Under the pieces are notes generated by a model. It was not told the origin of the DNA and did no database searches. It worked only from the letters and a program-made list of their open reading frames with translations. Below, piece after piece: positions 1 through 5,819 of a stretch of DNA of 8,202 nucleotides (positions are counted from its first letter, which is position 1; each line of letters opens with the position of its first letter). Source of the DNA: an uncultured Eubacteriales bacterium (lineage in GTDB: Bacteria > Bacillota > Clostridia > Oscillospirales > Ruminococcaceae); contig ONLC01000082.1 in NCBI GenBank assembly GCA_900318545.1, forward strand, positions 1 to 8,202, read 5' to 3'. Position numbers and translations under genes: made by a program.

Positions 1-119
1 TCCTTGGCAAGCGCCCAAGGCATCTTCTCGTCTATGTATTTGTTGGCTCTTGCGATGAGCGCCCATATCTCCTCGAGCGCGAGATTGAATTGGAACTCAT
101 CCATACGGGCGCTGACCTT
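1..119 (-). pseudogene. metG: Methionyl-tRNA synthetase fragment, 5' end missing
   Basis: Reading the minus strand leftward from about base 119 gives an open frame (frame also open further right, but without resemblance). It contains KVSARMDEFQFNLALEEIW and then ARANKYIDEKMPWALAKD. This is the anticodon-binding (alpha-helix bundle) region of bacterial MetRS, where the family has a very similar NKYIDE..PW.LAKD string. MetRS charges tRNA-Met with methionine in the cytosol. The piece would fall roughly two-thirds along a ~650-residue enzyme. The C-terminal remainder would lie left of the window. The N-terminal catalytic Rossmann part should lie to the right but is absent: from about base 120 onward the sequence is a histidine kinase on the other strand. 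So the gene is either broken here by rearrangement or the assembly is chimeric. Identity is confident from the motif. Whether the break is biological is not decidable from the window. Confidence 0.85.
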
Positions 120-458
120 ATCGGCTGCAGGCTGGAGATAACAGGCGAAAGGCCTGCTCAGCGAAGTTATCAGCTGCTTATGTACACGGCTATCAGAGAG
201 GCACTTACAAATGCTGTACGGCACGGCGGAGCAACAGCTCTGAAAACGCAGATCAGCCGTGATAAAAGCACCTGCATTATAAAGATATCAAACAACGGCA
301 GACCTCCCGAAAAGAACATCTCCGAGGGCGGAGGACTCGGAAACCTGAGAAAAACACTGGAGCGTGAGGGTGCAGGACTCAGCTACAGCTTTGAGGACGG
401 CTTTGCACTTGTGATCAGCCTGCCTCAGGATTATAACGAAGAGGAGGAACTTATATGA
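90..458 (+). CDS. Sensor histidine kinase, C-terminal ATPase part only (5'-truncated)
   Basis: This is the HATPase_c catalytic domain of a two-component sensor kinase of the kind that pairs with NarL/LuxR regulators (HPK7-like). It binds ATP and phosphorylates the kinase's own histidine, which then feeds the downstream regulator. The N-box is REALTNAVRHG (residues 36-46 from a TTG at 90, Asn41 as Mg/ATP ligand). The G1 box reads NNG rather than DNG (68-70). The glycine-rich lid GGGLGNLRKTLEREG is at 80-94. Sensor, membrane and phospho-acceptor histidine regions are missing. The frame stays open back to base 3, but upstream of about 111-120 it is only the antisense of a MetRS gene, so the kinase-like part begins near the junction. 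No convincing ribosome binding site precedes TTG 90, so the start is nominal. The stop overlaps the next start (ATGA, 455-458), a typical kinase-regulator operon coupling. Probably a non-functional remnant or one half of a chimeric contig. Confidence 0.8.
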   Translation: MELIHTGADLIGCRLEITGERPAQRSYQLLMYTAIREALTNAVRHGGATALKTQISRDKSTCIIKISNNGRPPEKNISEGGGLGNLRKTLEREGAGLSYSFEDGFALVISLPQDYNEEEELI

Positions 459-1078
459 CGAGAGTGCTTCTGGTTGAGGACTCAAGGATATCGAGGGAGT
501 CTATCGAGAGAAGGATCTCCGAAATGCCCGACTACAGCATAGTGACATCTATAGAAAATGCCGCCAATGCCGAGATAGTCTGCATGGGCGAGGGCATAGA
601 CCTCATACTTATGGACGTATGCACAGCAGATGATGAATCGGGGCTCAGAGCTGCCGAAAAGATAAAAAAGCTTTATCCTCATATCAAAATCATCATTATG
701 ACCTCAATGCCCGAGTACTCCTTTATTGAAAAGGCAAGGAGGGGCGGCTGTGACAGCTTCTGGTACAAGGAATACGGAAGCATAGACCTTATAGATATAT
801 GCCGAAGGACAATGAACGGAGAGTCCGTATACCCTGAGAAGAGCCCCTCACTGAAAATAGGGCTTGCCGACAGCAGCGAGTTTACAGACCGTGAGCTGCA
901 GGTCATCAGAGAGCTTGTGAGCGGAAACAAATACAGCGAGATAGCTCAGACATTGGGCGTAAAGGAAAACACGGTGAAATTCCATGTAAAGAGCATATTA
1001 TCGAAAACAGGCTACAAAAATGCAATACAGCTCGTAGCCGATGTGGTCGAGAAGAGAATGGTGCTGCCGAAATACTGA
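455..1078 (+). CDS. LuxR/NarL-family two-component response regulator
   Basis: This is a cytosolic DNA-binding response regulator of 207 residues, normal length for the family. The N-terminal receiver domain (about 1-120) has all canonical residues: acidic pair Glu8/Asp9, phospho-acceptor Asp54 in ILMDV, Thr83 and Lys105. The C-terminal GerE/LuxR helix-turn-helix (about 143-200) reads FTDRELQVIREL, then YSEIAQTLGVKENTVKFHVKSIL, matching the family pattern in which phosphorylation allows dimeric DNA binding. The start overlaps the end of the kinase gene by 4 bases, and GAGGAGG at 441-447 gives a well-placed ribosome binding site 7 bases before the ATG. The upstream kinase fragment is its expected cognate partner. 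The membrane zinc-ribbon gene 18 bases downstream is a candidate co-transcribed member or target. The signal sensed and the regulon cannot be read from the sequence. Confidence 0.95.
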   Translation: MTRVLLVEDSRISRESIERRISEMPDYSIVTSIENAANAEIVCMGEGIDLILMDVCTADDESGLRAAEKIKKLYPHIKIIIMTSMPEYSFIEKARRGGCDSFWYKEYGSIDLIDICRRTMNGESVYPEKSPSLKIGLADSSEFTDRELQVIRELVSGNKYSEIAQTLGVKENTVKFHVKSILSKTGYKNAIQLVADVVEKRMVLPKY

Positions 1079-1096
1079 TCTTAGGAGAGATTCATC

Positions 1097-2185
1097 ATGA
1101 GAAAAACTTATGCTTACAATTCGATTTTTATTGGAATAATGCTGGCACTGCTCGTGCAGGTGTCAACGGAAAACATAGTGCTTGCAGTAATAACACTGCT
1201 GGGCGTTTCAATACTGGGCTTTGTTGTAATCAGAGCACTGGAAAATGCATTATACAAGGCAGGCGATATGGCTGTGGACAAGGCTGTGGATGCATACACG
1301 AAACGCAAGCAGAGAAAAATGCAGGAAAATGCTGCCCCGAACGTTCGGGCTGCGGTTTCGGCTGACTGGGTATGCAGCTGCGGTCACACAAACCCTCAGG
1401 AGAGCAGGTTCTGCGGTATGTGCGGTGCGGCCAAGCCTGCCGACGCTCCCGCTGCGGCTTTTGATCCAAGTGCTGACACGGCTGAGTTCGATGTCGTGAC
1501 CTCAGGAGATATAGGCTCAGAGCCTGCCGCTGCAAGGCCAAATGACGGAAAGATACTATATTACTTACTTATAGCAGTTGCCTTTATAGGTATAATAATA
1601 ACCATAGTATCTGATCAGACCATCAACAAAAGGATAAGTGAGCTGTTCCACTCTGTCAATTATCTGGCAAGTATACATGGTGACCAGTGGATATCTATGG
1701 ATAAGTATGAGCTGATGGTGCTTCAGGCATCTATAGTAGTCATGGGAGGGGCTGTACTCGGGTATATCCTCATGATGCTGACAAAGCTCAGAGGCTTTGC
1801 CACTTTAGTGCCGCTCTCAGCTATCGTCGCCTATGCTCTGATCTTAATCAATTGCAGCACATTAGATGATTACATCAAGCATGATAACGACATTATCATA
1901 TTTGTGCTGCTGGGGGCATCGGCTCTTATGGTATTGGTTTATATGGCGATAGAAAAGCTGCCTGTCGGGCTGATAGTGCTTGCCTTATCGGGAGGAGCAC
2001 TGTATTTTCTCTGGAGCACGTTTAGCTCCAATAACATCTACAATGATATGCTGATACCCTGGTTCAATCTTGCAGGCAACCCGATACTGCTGATTATCCT
2101 CACCGAGTATAAAAAGAAAAATGCAGCGTACAAGGCAGCCCTGCAGACCGAACAGGACAATGAATCCGATATAGAAACAGAATAA
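1097..2185 (+). CDS. Polytopic membrane protein with N-proximal zinc ribbon, function unknown
   Basis: A 362-residue protein I do not recognise as a named family. Two hydrophobic segments lie near the N terminus (about 9-24 and 28-46). A charged, basic linker follows (about 50-80), then a small zinc ribbon with Cys93, Cys95, Cys106 and Cys109 (CSCGH ... FCGMCG), then an Ala/Pro/Asp-rich low-complexity linker (111-150). About five further membrane segments follow (about 153-172, 208-228, 233-252, 266-284, 288-307), and the C-terminal tail is charged. The ribbon probably sits on the cytosolic side, but this is an inference. Such zinc-ribbon/TM proteins are common and mostly uncharacterised in Clostridia. 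ATG 1097 is supported by AGGAG at 1083-1087. The short gap from the response regulator and the terminator just after the stop suggest that it ends the regulator transcript. It could be a signalling or envelope-stress output, but nothing in the sequence proves a role. Confidence 0.8.
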   Translation: MRKTYAYNSIFIGIMLALLVQVSTENIVLAVITLLGVSILGFVVIRALENALYKAGDMAVDKAVDAYTKRKQRKMQENAAPNVRAAVSADWVCSCGHTNPQESRFCGMCGAAKPADAPAAAFDPSADTAEFDVVTSGDIGSEPAAARPNDGKILYYLLIAVAFIGIIITIVSDQTINKRISELFHSVNYLASIHGDQWISMDKYELMVLQASIVVMGGAVLGYILMMLTKLRGFATLVPLSAIVAYALILINCSTLDDYIKHDNDIIIFVLLGASALMVLVYMAIEKLPVGLIVLALSGGALYFLWSTFSSNNIYNDMLIPWFNLAGNPILLIILTEYKKKNAAYKAALQTEQDNESDIETE

Positions 2186-2192
2186 AAGCTGC

Positions 2193-2224
2193 AAAGCCGA
2201 AGGCATTTTCCGCCTTCGGCTTTT
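2193..2224 (+). terminator. Intrinsic terminator after the zinc-ribbon membrane gene
   Basis: A perfect 12-bp inverted repeat (AAAGCCGAAGGC at 2193-2204 and GCCTTCGGCTTT at 2212-2223) encloses a 7-base loop. The right arm runs into TTTT, then GGTTTG. It starts 8 bases after the stop codon at 2183-2185. The U-run is short, but the stem is strong and the position is right for ending the upstream operon. Confidence 0.85.
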
Positions 2225-2267
2225 GGTTTGTGCGGAGAGCATCAGTATTAATTTTTCGTGTCAATAA

Positions 2268-2296
2268 TTGACTTTAGCGTAGATATATGATATAAT
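2268..2296 (+). promoter_or_regulatory. Sigma-A promoter for the ACT/UPF0210 operon
   Basis: TTGACT at 2268-2273 (five of six matches to TTGACA) and a perfect TATAAT at 2291-2296 are separated by exactly 17 bases. A TG pair at 2288-2289 makes it also an extended -10 (TGATATAAT). Transcription would start near 2303, giving a leader of roughly 140 bases before the ATG at 2445. The -10 box lies inside the left arm of a 14-bp palindrome, so access could be influenced by a protein binding there or by cruciform formation. That last point is inference. Confidence 0.8.
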
Positions 2297-2320
2297 GAAT
2301 GCAGAAGCATTCATTATATC
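2289..2320. repeat. Perfect 14-bp inverted repeat overlapping the promoter -10
   Basis: GATATAATGAATGC (2289-2302) and its exact reverse complement GCATTCATTATATC (2307-2320) are separated by AGAA. The left arm carries the -10 hexamer, and the predicted transcription start falls in the 4-base spacer. It could be an operator for a dimeric repressor, or one end of a dispersed palindromic repeat. The same core word recurs at 2379-2388 and 2403-2412. Confidence 0.75.
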
Positions 2321-2330
2321 TGATCAAAAA

Positions 2331-2377
2331 GCCCTTGCAGATACGCAAATCGGAGATTTGCTCCCTGCATATCGGGC
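2331..2377 (+). promoter_or_regulatory. Nested hairpin in the operon leader
   Basis: The predicted leader RNA can fold into three stacked stems: GCCC 2331-2334 with GGGC 2374-2377, TGCAG 2336-2340 with CTGCA 2365-2369, and GCAAATC 2345-2351 with GATTTGC 2355-2361, closed by a GGA loop. Small internal bulges separate the stems. I do not recognise a known riboswitch class. It may be a cis-regulatory RNA or simply the body of a dispersed repeat element. The structure comes from reading complementarity by eye, not from an energy calculation. Confidence 0.5.
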
Positions 2378-2378
2378 A

Positions 2379-2412
2379 ATTATATCATAACGCTTCGCTT
2401 TTATGATATAAT
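2379..2412. repeat. 12-bp inverted repeat ending in a second extended -10 word
   Basis: ATTATATCATAA (2379-2390) pairs perfectly with TTATGATATAAT (2401-2412) around a 10-base loop, CGCTTCGCTT. The right arm contains TGATATAAT, identical to the extended -10 upstream, but has no -35 at the proper spacing. The arm at 2405-2412 can also pair with 2313-2320, so two alternative foldings are possible. No U-tract follows, so it is not an ordinary terminator. Confidence 0.6.
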
Positions 2413-2444
2413 GTAGGAAGTTAATTTTGAAAGGAGTATTTCTT

Positions 2445-2717
2445 ATGAGAGCAGTAGTAACTGTTATAGGAAAGGACGCAGTCGGCATACTTGCTAAGGT
2501 AAGCACCGCCTGTGCTGAATATAATGCAAATGTGATAGAGGTGACTCAGTCTGTTATTGAGGAGCTGTTCGCAATGATCATGCTCGTTGATGTGTCGAAG
2601 CTGAATACCGATTTCGCTGTAATGGCTGATTCTCTCAGCAAAAAGGGCGAAGAAGAGTGGGGACTGAAGGTGCTCGTAATGCACGAGGATATCTTCAACT
2701 GTATGCATCATATTTAA
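2445..2717 (+). CDS. ACT-domain protein, UPF0237 family
   Basis: A 90-residue single ACT domain, the small ligand-binding fold that senses amino acids or similar metabolites. It begins MRAVVTVIGKDAVGILAKVS, the typical first strand and helix of GcvR-like ACT domains (D-x-V/P-G-I at the ligand-binding turn). About 90 residues is the usual length of UPF0237 proteins. ATG 2445 is chosen because AAAGGAG (2430-2436) sits 8 bases before it. A longer reading from TTG 2427 would place the ribosome binding site inside the gene. The family is almost always next to a UPF0210 gene, as here (20-base gap), which suggests that the ACT protein senses a ligand for, or binds, that partner. The ligand is unknown. 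It is likely driven by the promoter at 2268-2296 through a structured leader. Confidence 0.93.
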   Translation: MRAVVTVIGKDAVGILAKVSTACAEYNANVIEVTQSVIEELFAMIMLVDVSKLNTDFAVMADSLSKKGEEEWGLKVLVMHEDIFNCMHHI

Positions 2718-2737
2718 ATTAAGGAGCTTTCAACGGA

Positions 2738-4093
2738 ATGATTAATCAATACGACATACTTGAAACTATCAGAATGATACAGGACGAGTGCCTTGATATC
2801 AGAACGATAACTATGGGAATTTCCCTGCTCGACTGCATCGACCCCGATATTGACAAGGCCTGCAAGAAGGTCTATGAAAAGATAACTTCAAAGGCAAAAA
2901 ATCTTGTTTCGGTTGGCGAGCAGATCGAAAAGGAGCTTGGTATCCCGATCATCAACAAGAGAATATCCGTAACACCGATTGCTATTATCTCGGCTGCCTG
3001 CAAGTGCTCGCCTGTACCCTTTGCAAAGGCTATGGACGAGGCTGCAAAGGCTGTGGGAGTAAACCTCATAGGCGGCTACACAGCACTGGTGCAGAAGGGC
3101 TTCTCCGAGGGCGACCTCGAGCTTATCGAGTCTATCCCCGAGGCTCTGGCTTCTACCGAGAGGGTGTGCTCCTCGGTCAACATAGGCTCGACAAAGACAG
3201 GCATAAACCTTGATGCCTGCAAGATCATGGGAAGAATAATAAAGCAGTGTGCCGAGGTAACGGTCGATCAGGACTGCTTCGGTGCTGCAAAGCTTGTTGT
3301 GTTCTGCAACTCTGTTGAGGATAACCCGTTTATGGCAGGAGCTTATCACGGTGTAGGTGAGCCTGACTGCATGATAAATGTCGGAGTTTCGGGTCCGGGA
3401 GTTGTACGGGCAGCACTAAAAAAATATCCCGATGCTGATATAACTAAGATTTCCGATGTTATAAAGACTATTTCCTACAAGATCACAAGAGTCGGACAGC
3501 TGGTCGGACAGAAGGCTTCCGAGAGACTGGGCGTACCGTTCGGAATCGTTGACCTGTCGCTTGCTCCGACCCCGGCTGTTGGTGATTCTGTAGCTCATAT
3601 CCTTGAAGAGATAGGCCTTGAACGCTGCGGAACTCACGGAACTACCGCTTGTCTGGCGTTGCTCAATGATGCAGTCAAGAAGGGCGGAGTTATGGCTTGC
3701 TCACGCATAGGAGGACTGTCGGGAGCATTTATCCCAGTTTCAGAGGACGCAGGCATGATAGATGCAGCCGAGGCAGGAACGCTCTGCCTTGACAAGCTTG
3801 AAGCTATGACGGCTGTATGCTCTGTAGGACTTGATATGATCTGTGTTCCCGGTGATACCGAGCCCGACACTATTGCCGCTATCATCGCTGACGAAGCGGC
3901 TATCGGCATGGTGAACACAAAGACTACAGCTGTAAGAATAATCCCTGCTATAGGCAAGCAGGTGGGTGATGCTCTTGACTGGGGCGGACTGTTCGGCAAG
4001 GGTCCGATAATGCCGCTGCACACTGAGAGCTCCTCAAAATTTATAAACAGGGGCGGTCAGATACCTGCTCCGCTGCACTCGCTGAAAAACTGA
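2738..4093 (+). CDS. UPF0210 (DUF711, 'PFL family') protein
   Basis: 451 residues, full length for UPF0210. Highly conserved family stretches are visible: DIRTITMGISLLDCIDPDI near residue 20, GGYTALVQKG, CSSVNIGSTKTGIN, VEDNPFMAGAYHGVGEPD, VGVSGPGVV, LAPTPAVGDSVAHILEE, GTHGTTACLALLNDAVKKGG, GGLSGAFIPVSED and a C-terminal RGGQIPAPLHSLKN. The biochemical function of the family is not established to my knowledge. It is often labelled pyruvate-formate-lyase-like from structural similarity, but I see no glycyl-radical RVxG[YF] motif near the C terminus, so PFL activity should not be assumed. AAGGAG at 2721-2726 precedes ATG 2738 with a somewhat long 11-base spacer. The stop is doubled (TGA TAA). 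Translational or functional coupling with the upstream ACT gene is expected, since the two families occur as a pair in Streptococcus and Clostridia. Confidence 0.95.
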   Translation: MINQYDILETIRMIQDECLDIRTITMGISLLDCIDPDIDKACKKVYEKITSKAKNLVSVGEQIEKELGIPIINKRISVTPIAIISAACKCSPVPFAKAMDEAAKAVGVNLIGGYTALVQKGFSEGDLELIESIPEALASTERVCSSVNIGSTKTGINLDACKIMGRIIKQCAEVTVDQDCFGAAKLVVFCNSVEDNPFMAGAYHGVGEPDCMINVGVSGPGVVRAALKKYPDADITKISDVIKTISYKITRVGQLVGQKASERLGVPFGIVDLSLAPTPAVGDSVAHILEEIGLERCGTHGTTACLALLNDAVKKGGVMACSRIGGLSGAFIPVSEDAGMIDAAEAGTLCLDKLEAMTAVCSVGLDMICVPGDTEPDTIAAIIADEAAIGMVNTKTTAVRIIPAIGKQVGDALDWGGLFGKGPIMPLHTESSSKFINRGGQIPAPLHSLKN

Positions 4094-4119
4094 TAATGCC
4101 CGTATAGAAAGGTGTCACT

Positions 4120-4959
4120 ATGATCTGCGATATGCACACTCATTCTGCATTTTCACCCGATGCTGAGGACAACGCTCAGGCTATGATAGAAGAGGCTCTT
4201 GCAAAGGGCTTGCAGTACTATGCCATAACAGACCACTGCGACTGCAACTTCTGGGAGATGCCGCCCTCTGAGGACATAAGAGATGCCGATATGTACGGCT
4301 CACGCTACTATGCAAAGGCGAGCATATCAAGGCTTGATGACCTGAAGGCTATCTATAACGGAAGGCTGGAGCTCATCTGCGGGATAGAGCTGGCTCAGCC
4401 CTTGCAGAATGAGGAAGCCGCCATGAAGATCATAAAGGATACAAGGCTCGACTTTATCATAGGCTCGCACCACATGAATAAGGGTAAGGATGACTTCTAC
4501 TGGCTTGAGTACAAAAATATGGACAGCAGTGAAATATACGCCCTTCTTGAGGACTACTTCAAAGAAGTGCTCGAAATGTGCGAGTGGGGTAATTTCGACG
4601 TGCTGGGGCACCTGACATATCCGCTGAGATACATCGTTGAAAGAAGCGATGTACAGATCGATATGAAACGCTACGATGATATTATCAGAGAGATTTTTTG
4701 TACACTTATCCATAATGACAAGGGTATAGAGATAAACACCTCGGGTCTGAGACAGCCGATAGGAAAAACACTTCCCGAGCTTGAATATGTGAAGCTCTAT
4801 CACGACCTGGGAGGAGAGATACTCACGGTCGGGAGCGACGCTCACAAAAAGGCAGACATCGGTGCAGGCATTAACGAGGGCATAAGGATAGCTGCAGAGG
4901 CAGGGTTTGAGTTTCTCACCTGCTACAGAAGACGCACGCCCTATATGATAAGCATTTAG
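4120..4959 (+). CDS. PHP-domain phosphoesterase, histidinol-phosphatase (HisK/HisJ)-like
   Basis: A 279-residue PHP-superfamily metallophosphoesterase, normal length for HisJ/HisK-type histidinol-phosphate phosphatases (histidinol phosphate to histidinol plus phosphate). The metal ligands expected of a trinuclear PHP site are present: HTH at 6-8 (His6, His8), His39 in TDHCD, Glu90 in GIELA, His117/His118 in GSHHMNKG, His164 in GHLTYP, and Asp240/His242 in VGSDAH. The protein is cytosolic with no signal peptide. ATG 4120 is supported by AAAGGTG at 4108-4114. It lies 26 bases after the UPF0210 gene. No other his genes are nearby, so the real substrate could differ from histidinol phosphate. PHP proteins of this type also act on other phosphoesters. 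Family assignment is firm, substrate is not. Confidence 0.9.
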   Translation: MICDMHTHSAFSPDAEDNAQAMIEEALAKGLQYYAITDHCDCNFWEMPPSEDIRDADMYGSRYYAKASISRLDDLKAIYNGRLELICGIELAQPLQNEEAAMKIIKDTRLDFIIGSHHMNKGKDDFYWLEYKNMDSSEIYALLEDYFKEVLEMCEWGNFDVLGHLTYPLRYIVERSDVQIDMKRYDDIIREIFCTLIHNDKGIEINTSGLRQPIGKTLPELEYVKLYHDLGGEILTVGSDAHKKADIGAGINEGIRIAAEAGFEFLTCYRRRTPYMISI

Positions 4960-4964
4960 ACTAC

Positions 4965-4993
4965 GCCCCGGGTGCCTGATGGTGTCCCGGGGT
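4965..4993 (+). other. GC-rich intercistronic hairpin
   Basis: CCCCGGG at 4966-4972 and CCCGGGG at 4986-4992 form a 7-bp GC-only stem, extendable by a G-U pair. The loop is 13 bases and has a smaller possible inner pairing. It starts 6 bases after the PHP stop and is followed by TATACTAATTACAG rather than a U-tract. It could be a weak or factor-assisted terminator, an mRNA-stabilising 3' end or a processing site that separates expression of the flanking genes. Confidence 0.5.
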
Positions 4994-5027
4994 ATACTAA
5001 TTACAGAAAAAGAAACGGAGTGGTATA

Positions 5028-5810
5028 ATGAAAAGCACAAGACTTGTTTTTGATGCACTCAGAAACACCAGAGACCTTGGCGGAATGCTCGGGGCTGACG
5101 GCCGCAGGATAAAAAACGGTATGCTGATACGAAGCGGTCAGCTTCTTGAAGCTACAGCGGCAGATCAGCAAAGGCTTTCAGAGCTTATAAACGTGATAGT
5201 TGACTTCCGCACAAAGCAGGAAGCCGCTGAACAGCCCGATCCTGAAATCAAGGGAGTCAGGAGCATTCACAGCTCCGTTCTTGAATCACTGACAACGGGA
5301 ATTTCATGGGAAATGAATACAGATGAGGTAGACCTTGATGCCCTGTCCAAAGACCCTGATGCCGCATTATCCTACATGAAGGGCATTTATTCATCGTTCC
5401 CTGTGACTGCGTCGGCACTTAATGCCTACAGGACATTTCTTGATACTCTGCTTGAAAACAGCGAGAAAGCAGTTCTCTGGCACTGTACAGCAGGCAAGGA
5501 CAGAGCAGGCTTTGCAGCTGTCATAATTGAGTATATCCTCGGTGTTTCGTGGGAGAACATCAAGGAAGACTATTTATACACTAATGAATGTATAGTCAAG
5601 GACGTTGAGTTTTTGAAAACCATTTTCATCAAGGATGAGAATTCTTCATCTAAGGCTGTTACATATATGTTCACAGCTCAGGAGGACTACCTTGACAGTG
5701 CGGTTACAACTATATATGAGAAATACGGAGGCTTTGACGGCTTTATCAGAGAGGGTCTCGGATTGAGTGATGAGGATATGGCCGCACTTCGGGCAAAATA
5801 TCTTGAATGA
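5028..5810 (+). CDS. Tyrosine/serine protein phosphatase (Y_phosphatase3 type)
   Basis: A 260-residue Cys-based phosphatase. The signature P-loop HCTAGKDR is at 152-159, with catalytic Cys153 and phosphate-binding Arg159 (CX5R), followed by AG. The N-terminal NTRDLGG at 13-19 and IRSGQL at 34-39 are family hallmarks of the atypical bacterial tyrosine phosphatases related to Listeria LipA and IphP. VDFRT at 59-63 probably supplies the aspartate of the active site. The family dephosphorylates phosphotyrosine and sometimes phosphoserine or phosphoinositides. The substrate here is unknown. No signal peptide is visible, so it is probably cytosolic, in contrast to secreted virulence-type relatives. 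CGGAG at 5016-5020 is placed 7 bases before ATG 5028. The next gene follows after 9 bases, suggesting co-transcription. Confidence is high for family and low for physiological role. Confidence 0.92.
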   Translation: MKSTRLVFDALRNTRDLGGMLGADGRRIKNGMLIRSGQLLEATAADQQRLSELINVIVDFRTKQEAAEQPDPEIKGVRSIHSSVLESLTTGISWEMNTDEVDLDALSKDPDAALSYMKGIYSSFPVTASALNAYRTFLDTLLENSEKAVLWHCTAGKDRAGFAAVIIEYILGVSWENIKEDYLYTNECIVKDVEFLKTIFIKDENSSSKAVTYMFTAQEDYLDSAVTTIYEKYGGFDGFIREGLGLSDEDMAALRAKYLE

Positions 5811-5819
5811 GGTGAGCTG

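Noticed and set aside
3..458. One long kinase reading frame open from base 3
   Set aside because: The frame upstream of about 111 is the antisense of a recognisable MetRS segment and has no kinase-like features, so openness there is incidental.
2407..2412. Second promoter from the TGATATAAT in the last palindrome
   Set aside because: It is an extended -10 match, but it has no -35 and would start transcription right at the ribosome binding site. Kept only as part of the repeat structure.
2427..2444. TTG start giving a 96-residue ACT protein
   Set aside because: AAAGGAG at 2430-2436 would fall inside the gene. ATG 2445 has correct spacing and gives the usual family length.
2888..3349. 153-codon minus-strand open frame
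   Set aside because: It is antisense to a highly conserved part of the UPF0210 gene and has no independent support.
2738..4093. Pyruvate formate-lyase identity for the 451-residue protein
   Set aside because: There is no glycyl-radical RVxG[YF] motif. The sequence matches UPF0210, whose PFL label is a naming habit.
4993..4998. TATACT as a -10 box for the phosphatase gene
   Set aside because: No -35-like hexamer lies 16-18 bases upstream. That region is the GC-rich hairpin.
4327..5058. 243-codon minus-strand open frame
   Set aside because: It lies over the PHP gene, whose active-site motifs are intact. The minus-strand translation has no recognisable motif and no ribosome binding site support, so it is a shadow frame.
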